Source: Rhizobium sp. Q54
GTDB lineage: Bacteria; Pseudomonadota; Alphaproteobacteria; Rickettsiales; UBA1997
Direction: 5' to 3'
NCBI GenBank assembly: GCA_945865745.1
Contig: CAMBFP010000050.1
Span: 1 to 7,962, forward strand
Length of the DNA: 7,962 bases
Shown here: positions 6,593 through 7,962 of the stretch, in pieces
Layout of the letters: each line of letters begins with the position of its first letter
Numbering within the stretch: the stretch's first letter is position 1
Position numbers and translations under genes: made by a program
The notes under the pieces: model-generated
Seen by the model: the letters and a program-made list of their open reading frames with translations, nothing else
Database searches by the model: none
Told to the model about the DNA's origin: nothing

Positions 6593-6635
6593 GGGGATCC
6601 ATTAAAAGTCGCGAGTGCTCGGTGAATTTTCCTGG

Positions 6636-6692
6636 ATTCCCGATCCACAATTTCTAAGTCGCTTCGCTCCTAATAAATTGTAAGTCGGGAAT
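6636..6692. repeat. REP-like extragenic palindrome
   Basis: ATTCCCGA (6636-6643) pairs with TCGGGAAT (6685-6692). After a 3-by-3 mismatch, ACAATTT (6647-6653) pairs with AAATTGT (6675-6681). This gives 15 pairs around a 21-nt loop. The loop and right arm also share the direct repeat TAAGTC (6655-6660 and 6681-6686). The outer GGATTCCCG ... CGGGAATGA frame resembles dispersed palindromes I remember from several proteobacterial genomes. That likeness is from memory and unchecked. No T run follows either arm, so a terminator role is unlikely. Confidence 0.55.
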
Positions 6693-6760
6693 GAAGTTGG
6701 ATTATTTGTGCGCTATTTTTGTATCCAAAGCAGAAATTTTCTTATCGACTTTCTTTTAGT

Positions 6761-7546
6761 CTAGTTCAACACATCTCGCATCGAATAAAAACCAGGCTGT
6801 TTAGCTGTTCCCCAGATCGCTGCGCGGATTGCACCTTTGGCGAAAATATCGCGACTGGAAGCTTTGTGAGTGAGTTCGATGCGTTCGCCATCTCCAGCAA
6901 AAATTACAGTGTGGTCGCCAATGACATCGCCACCGCGTAGGGTTGCGAAGCCGATTTCGCCTTTATTTCTTTTGGCATCTTTCCCAACTCTCGCCATTAC
7001 AGCATTTTTTTGTAGTTCGATGTGACGACCTTGTGCAACTGCCGCACCAAGAGATAGAGAGGTTCCAGATGGGGCATCAACTTTATTTTTGTGGTGCATT
7101 TCAACAATCTCGACATCGAAATCTTCGTGCAAAATTCCGGCAACTTTTTCGGTGAGATTCATTAATAAATTCACCCCGAGAGACATGTTCGAAGACCAAA
7201 TAATCACCGTGTCTTTGGCGTGCGAAGCGAATTGTTGTTTTTCATTTTCAGAAAATCCGGTAGTGCCGCAGACCAATACTTTCTTTTGCTCGGCGCATTT
7301 CTTGGCGATTTCTAAACTTAAAGCCGGTGAAGAAAAATCGATGATTGCGTCACAGCTTTTTACAAATTGATCGAGGTTGGAAGTGGCTTGAGTGTTTGTT
7401 TTTTCGAAGCCTAAAAATTCACCAAGATCTTCGCCAGAATTTTTACGCGCGAAGGCTGAAATAAGTTCAGCAACTGAGTCTTGTAAAACTAGGCCAGCAA
7501 TGGTTCTGCCCATTCTTCCAGTAATTCCGGTTACGCCAATTTTCAT
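6761..7546 (-). CDS. dapB: 4-hydroxy-tetrahydrodipicolinate reductase DapB
   Basis: A 261-residue cytoplasmic enzyme of the diaminopimelate/lysine pathway, close to the usual length. It reduces 4-hydroxy-tetrahydrodipicolinate with NAD(P)H, feeding lysine and peptidoglycan. Seen: the N-terminal Rossmann motif VTGITGRMGR at 5-14, IIDFSSP at 68-74, LVCGTTGFS at 91-99 and SSNMSLGVN at 118-126. The catalytic block EMHHKNKVDAPSGT is at 149-162; His151 and Lys155 align with E. coli His159 and Lys163. RGGDVIGDHTV at 204-214 and a C-terminal FYSMRDVL end complete the protein. The ATG lies inside the end of bioA (ATGA overlap), so translation is probably coupled. No strong ribosome site is visible. 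No terminator follows immediately; the first candidate is the shared hairpin about 280 nt downstream. Confidence 0.97.
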   Translation of the reverse strand: MKIGVTGITGRMGRTIAGLVLQDSVAELISAFARKNSGEDLGEFLGFEKTNTQATSNLDQFVKSCDAIIDFSSPALSLEIAKKCAEQKKVLVCGTTGFSENEKQQFASHAKDTVIIWSSNMSLGVNLLMNLTEKVAGILHEDFDVEIVEMHHKNKVDAPSGTSLSLGAAVAQGRHIELQKNAVMARVGKDAKRNKGEIGFATLRGGDVIGDHTVIFAGDGERIELTHKASSRDIFAKGAIRAAIWGTAKQPGFYSMRDVLN

Positions 7547-7962
7547 AAAATTTCTTTGATTGAGTTGGTAATTTTTTTAAGATCAGACTTGGTGATTGTG
7601 AGTGCTGGCATTAGATAAAGACAACTACCAAATGGTCGCAAGAAAATTCCAGAAGCGATGAATTTTTTTCGCAGTTCGAGAATTTTTTCGAATTTGCCTT
7701 CAACGTCAATAGCGCCAATAGCGCCGATAACGCGTGGGTTTTTAAAATCTTGTAATTCCTTACGTAAAATCTTTTCAATTGCTGCGGTTTTTTCGGCGTA
7801 ATTTCCTTGTTCGAATAAATCAAGCGAAGCATTCGCCGCAGCGCAAGCAAGAGGATTGCCCATAAAAGTTGGGCCATGCATTAAAGCAAGATCGAGTGAA
7901 TTGCCCAAAAATTTTTCGAAGATTTTTTTAGAAGTTAAAGTTGCAGCGAGGCCAACAGTTCC
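7543..7962 (-). CDS. bioA: Adenosylmethionine-8-amino-7-oxononanoate aminotransferase BioA (C-terminal part, partial)
   Basis: The last 139 codons of BioA, the PLP enzyme that transfers an amino group from S-adenosylmethionine to 8-amino-7-oxononanoate in biotin synthesis. The frame runs open to the window edge. Fragment residues 1-10 read GTVGLAATLT, which in the family lies immediately after the PLP-binding lysine motif (GKALTG), so the catalytic Lys is just outside. Seen: MHGPTFMGNPLACAAANASL at 28-47, where the HGPT Thr contacts the PLP phosphate of the partner subunit. Also seen are RVIGAIGAID at 77-86 and RPFGSCLYLMP at 109-119, whose Arg is the substrate-carboxylate residue in E. coli BioA. 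The 3' end is intact and overlaps dapB by 4 nt. Other class-III aminotransferases share the fold, but the HGPTFMGNPLAC and RPFG..LYLMP motifs are specific to BioA. Confidence 0.95.
   Translation of the reverse strand, partial: GTVGLAATLTSKKIFEKFLGNSLDLALMHGPTFMGNPLACAAANASLDLFEQGNYAEKTAAIEKILRKELQDFKNPRVIGAIGAIDVEGKFEKILELRKKFIASGIFLRPFGSCLYLMPALTITKSDLKKITNSIKEIL

Larger units (their letters stand above)
6426..6760. other. Convergent intergenic region without a convincing gene
   Basis: 335 bases lie between the convergent stops of rpoD and dapB. They hold the terminator near 6454-6480, a 7-bp inverted repeat at 6562-6592 and a two-part palindrome at 6636-6692. I see no tRNA, no transposase fragment and no promoter that I can place with confidence. 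The only reading frame of note is on the minus strand at 6602-6474: ATG, 42 codons, stop TGA inside the terminator stem. It has no ribosome site, and I do not call it a gene. The region from about 6490 to 6700 looks like repeat-derived spacer. Confidence 0.6.

Noticed and set aside
6636..6692. Rho-independent terminator for dapB
   Set aside because: The stem is interrupted and no U tract follows it on the minus strand. The hairpin at 6454-6480 is a far better terminator.
6485..6760. tRNA, small RNA gene or promoter in the convergent spacer
   Set aside because: No cloverleaf, no T-loop consensus and no clear -35/-10 pair with sensible spacing could be placed. Convergent spacers do not need promoters.
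6719..6940. A 73-codon plus-strand open frame in the dapB 3' region
   Set aside because: Most of it is antisense to well-conserved dapB codons, with no ribosome site and no recognisable product.
1..7962. CRISPR array, defence island, prophage or insertion sequence
   Set aside because: No regularly spaced repeats, no transposase or integrase motifs, and every long frame is a recognisable housekeeping gene or its shadow.

Overview
The window looks like a housekeeping segment of an alphaproteobacterial chromosome with low-to-moderate GC (about 40% by eye). The placement rests on the RpoD core (an uninterrupted proteobacterial region 2 to 4), the DnaG N-terminus, the septum-initiator protein with its SPDSLD...DEQ...LGY motif, and PdhA/PdhB that read like the mitochondrial and rickettsial enzymes. 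PdhB lacks the N-terminal lipoyl domain that many free-living Alphaproteobacteria carry, which together with the AT-rich coding suggests, without proving, a Rickettsiales/Holosporales-type or other reduced-genome lineage. Retained biotin (bioA) and diaminopimelate (dapB) genes argue against extreme reduction.

Layout, plus strand, 1-6425: six tightly packed genes that could form one transcription unit. They are the 3' end of pdhA, pdhB, a small FtsB/DivIC-like septum protein, a multipass CTP-dependent lipid kinase-like protein (SEC59/DGK1 family), dnaG primase and rpoD. The junctions are 1-nt gaps, 1-nt TAATG overlaps or a directly abutting TAAATG. Only the dnaG-rpoD junction opens up to 8 nt, and it holds a clear GGAG ribosome binding site. 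A strong hairpin with flanking A and T tracts follows rpoD at 6454-6480 and can terminate transcription from both sides.

Middle, 6426-6760: 335 bases with no convincing gene. Beyond the terminator it holds two inverted repeats that resemble REP-like extragenic palindromes, and a doubtful 42-codon reading frame.

Minus strand, 7962-6761: the 3' end of bioA followed by dapB, overlapping by 4 nt (ATGA), convergent with rpoD.

The most unusual item is the N-terminus of RpoD. About 140 residues (57 of the first 140 are Lys, 22 are Pro, 5 are acidic) precede an otherwise normal sigma region 1.1, making a 796-residue primary sigma factor with a histone-H1-like basic tail. The DNA encoding it holds a 12-bp tandem repeat and eight A7 tracts. 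I see no CRISPR array, defence system, transposase, tRNA or rRNA.
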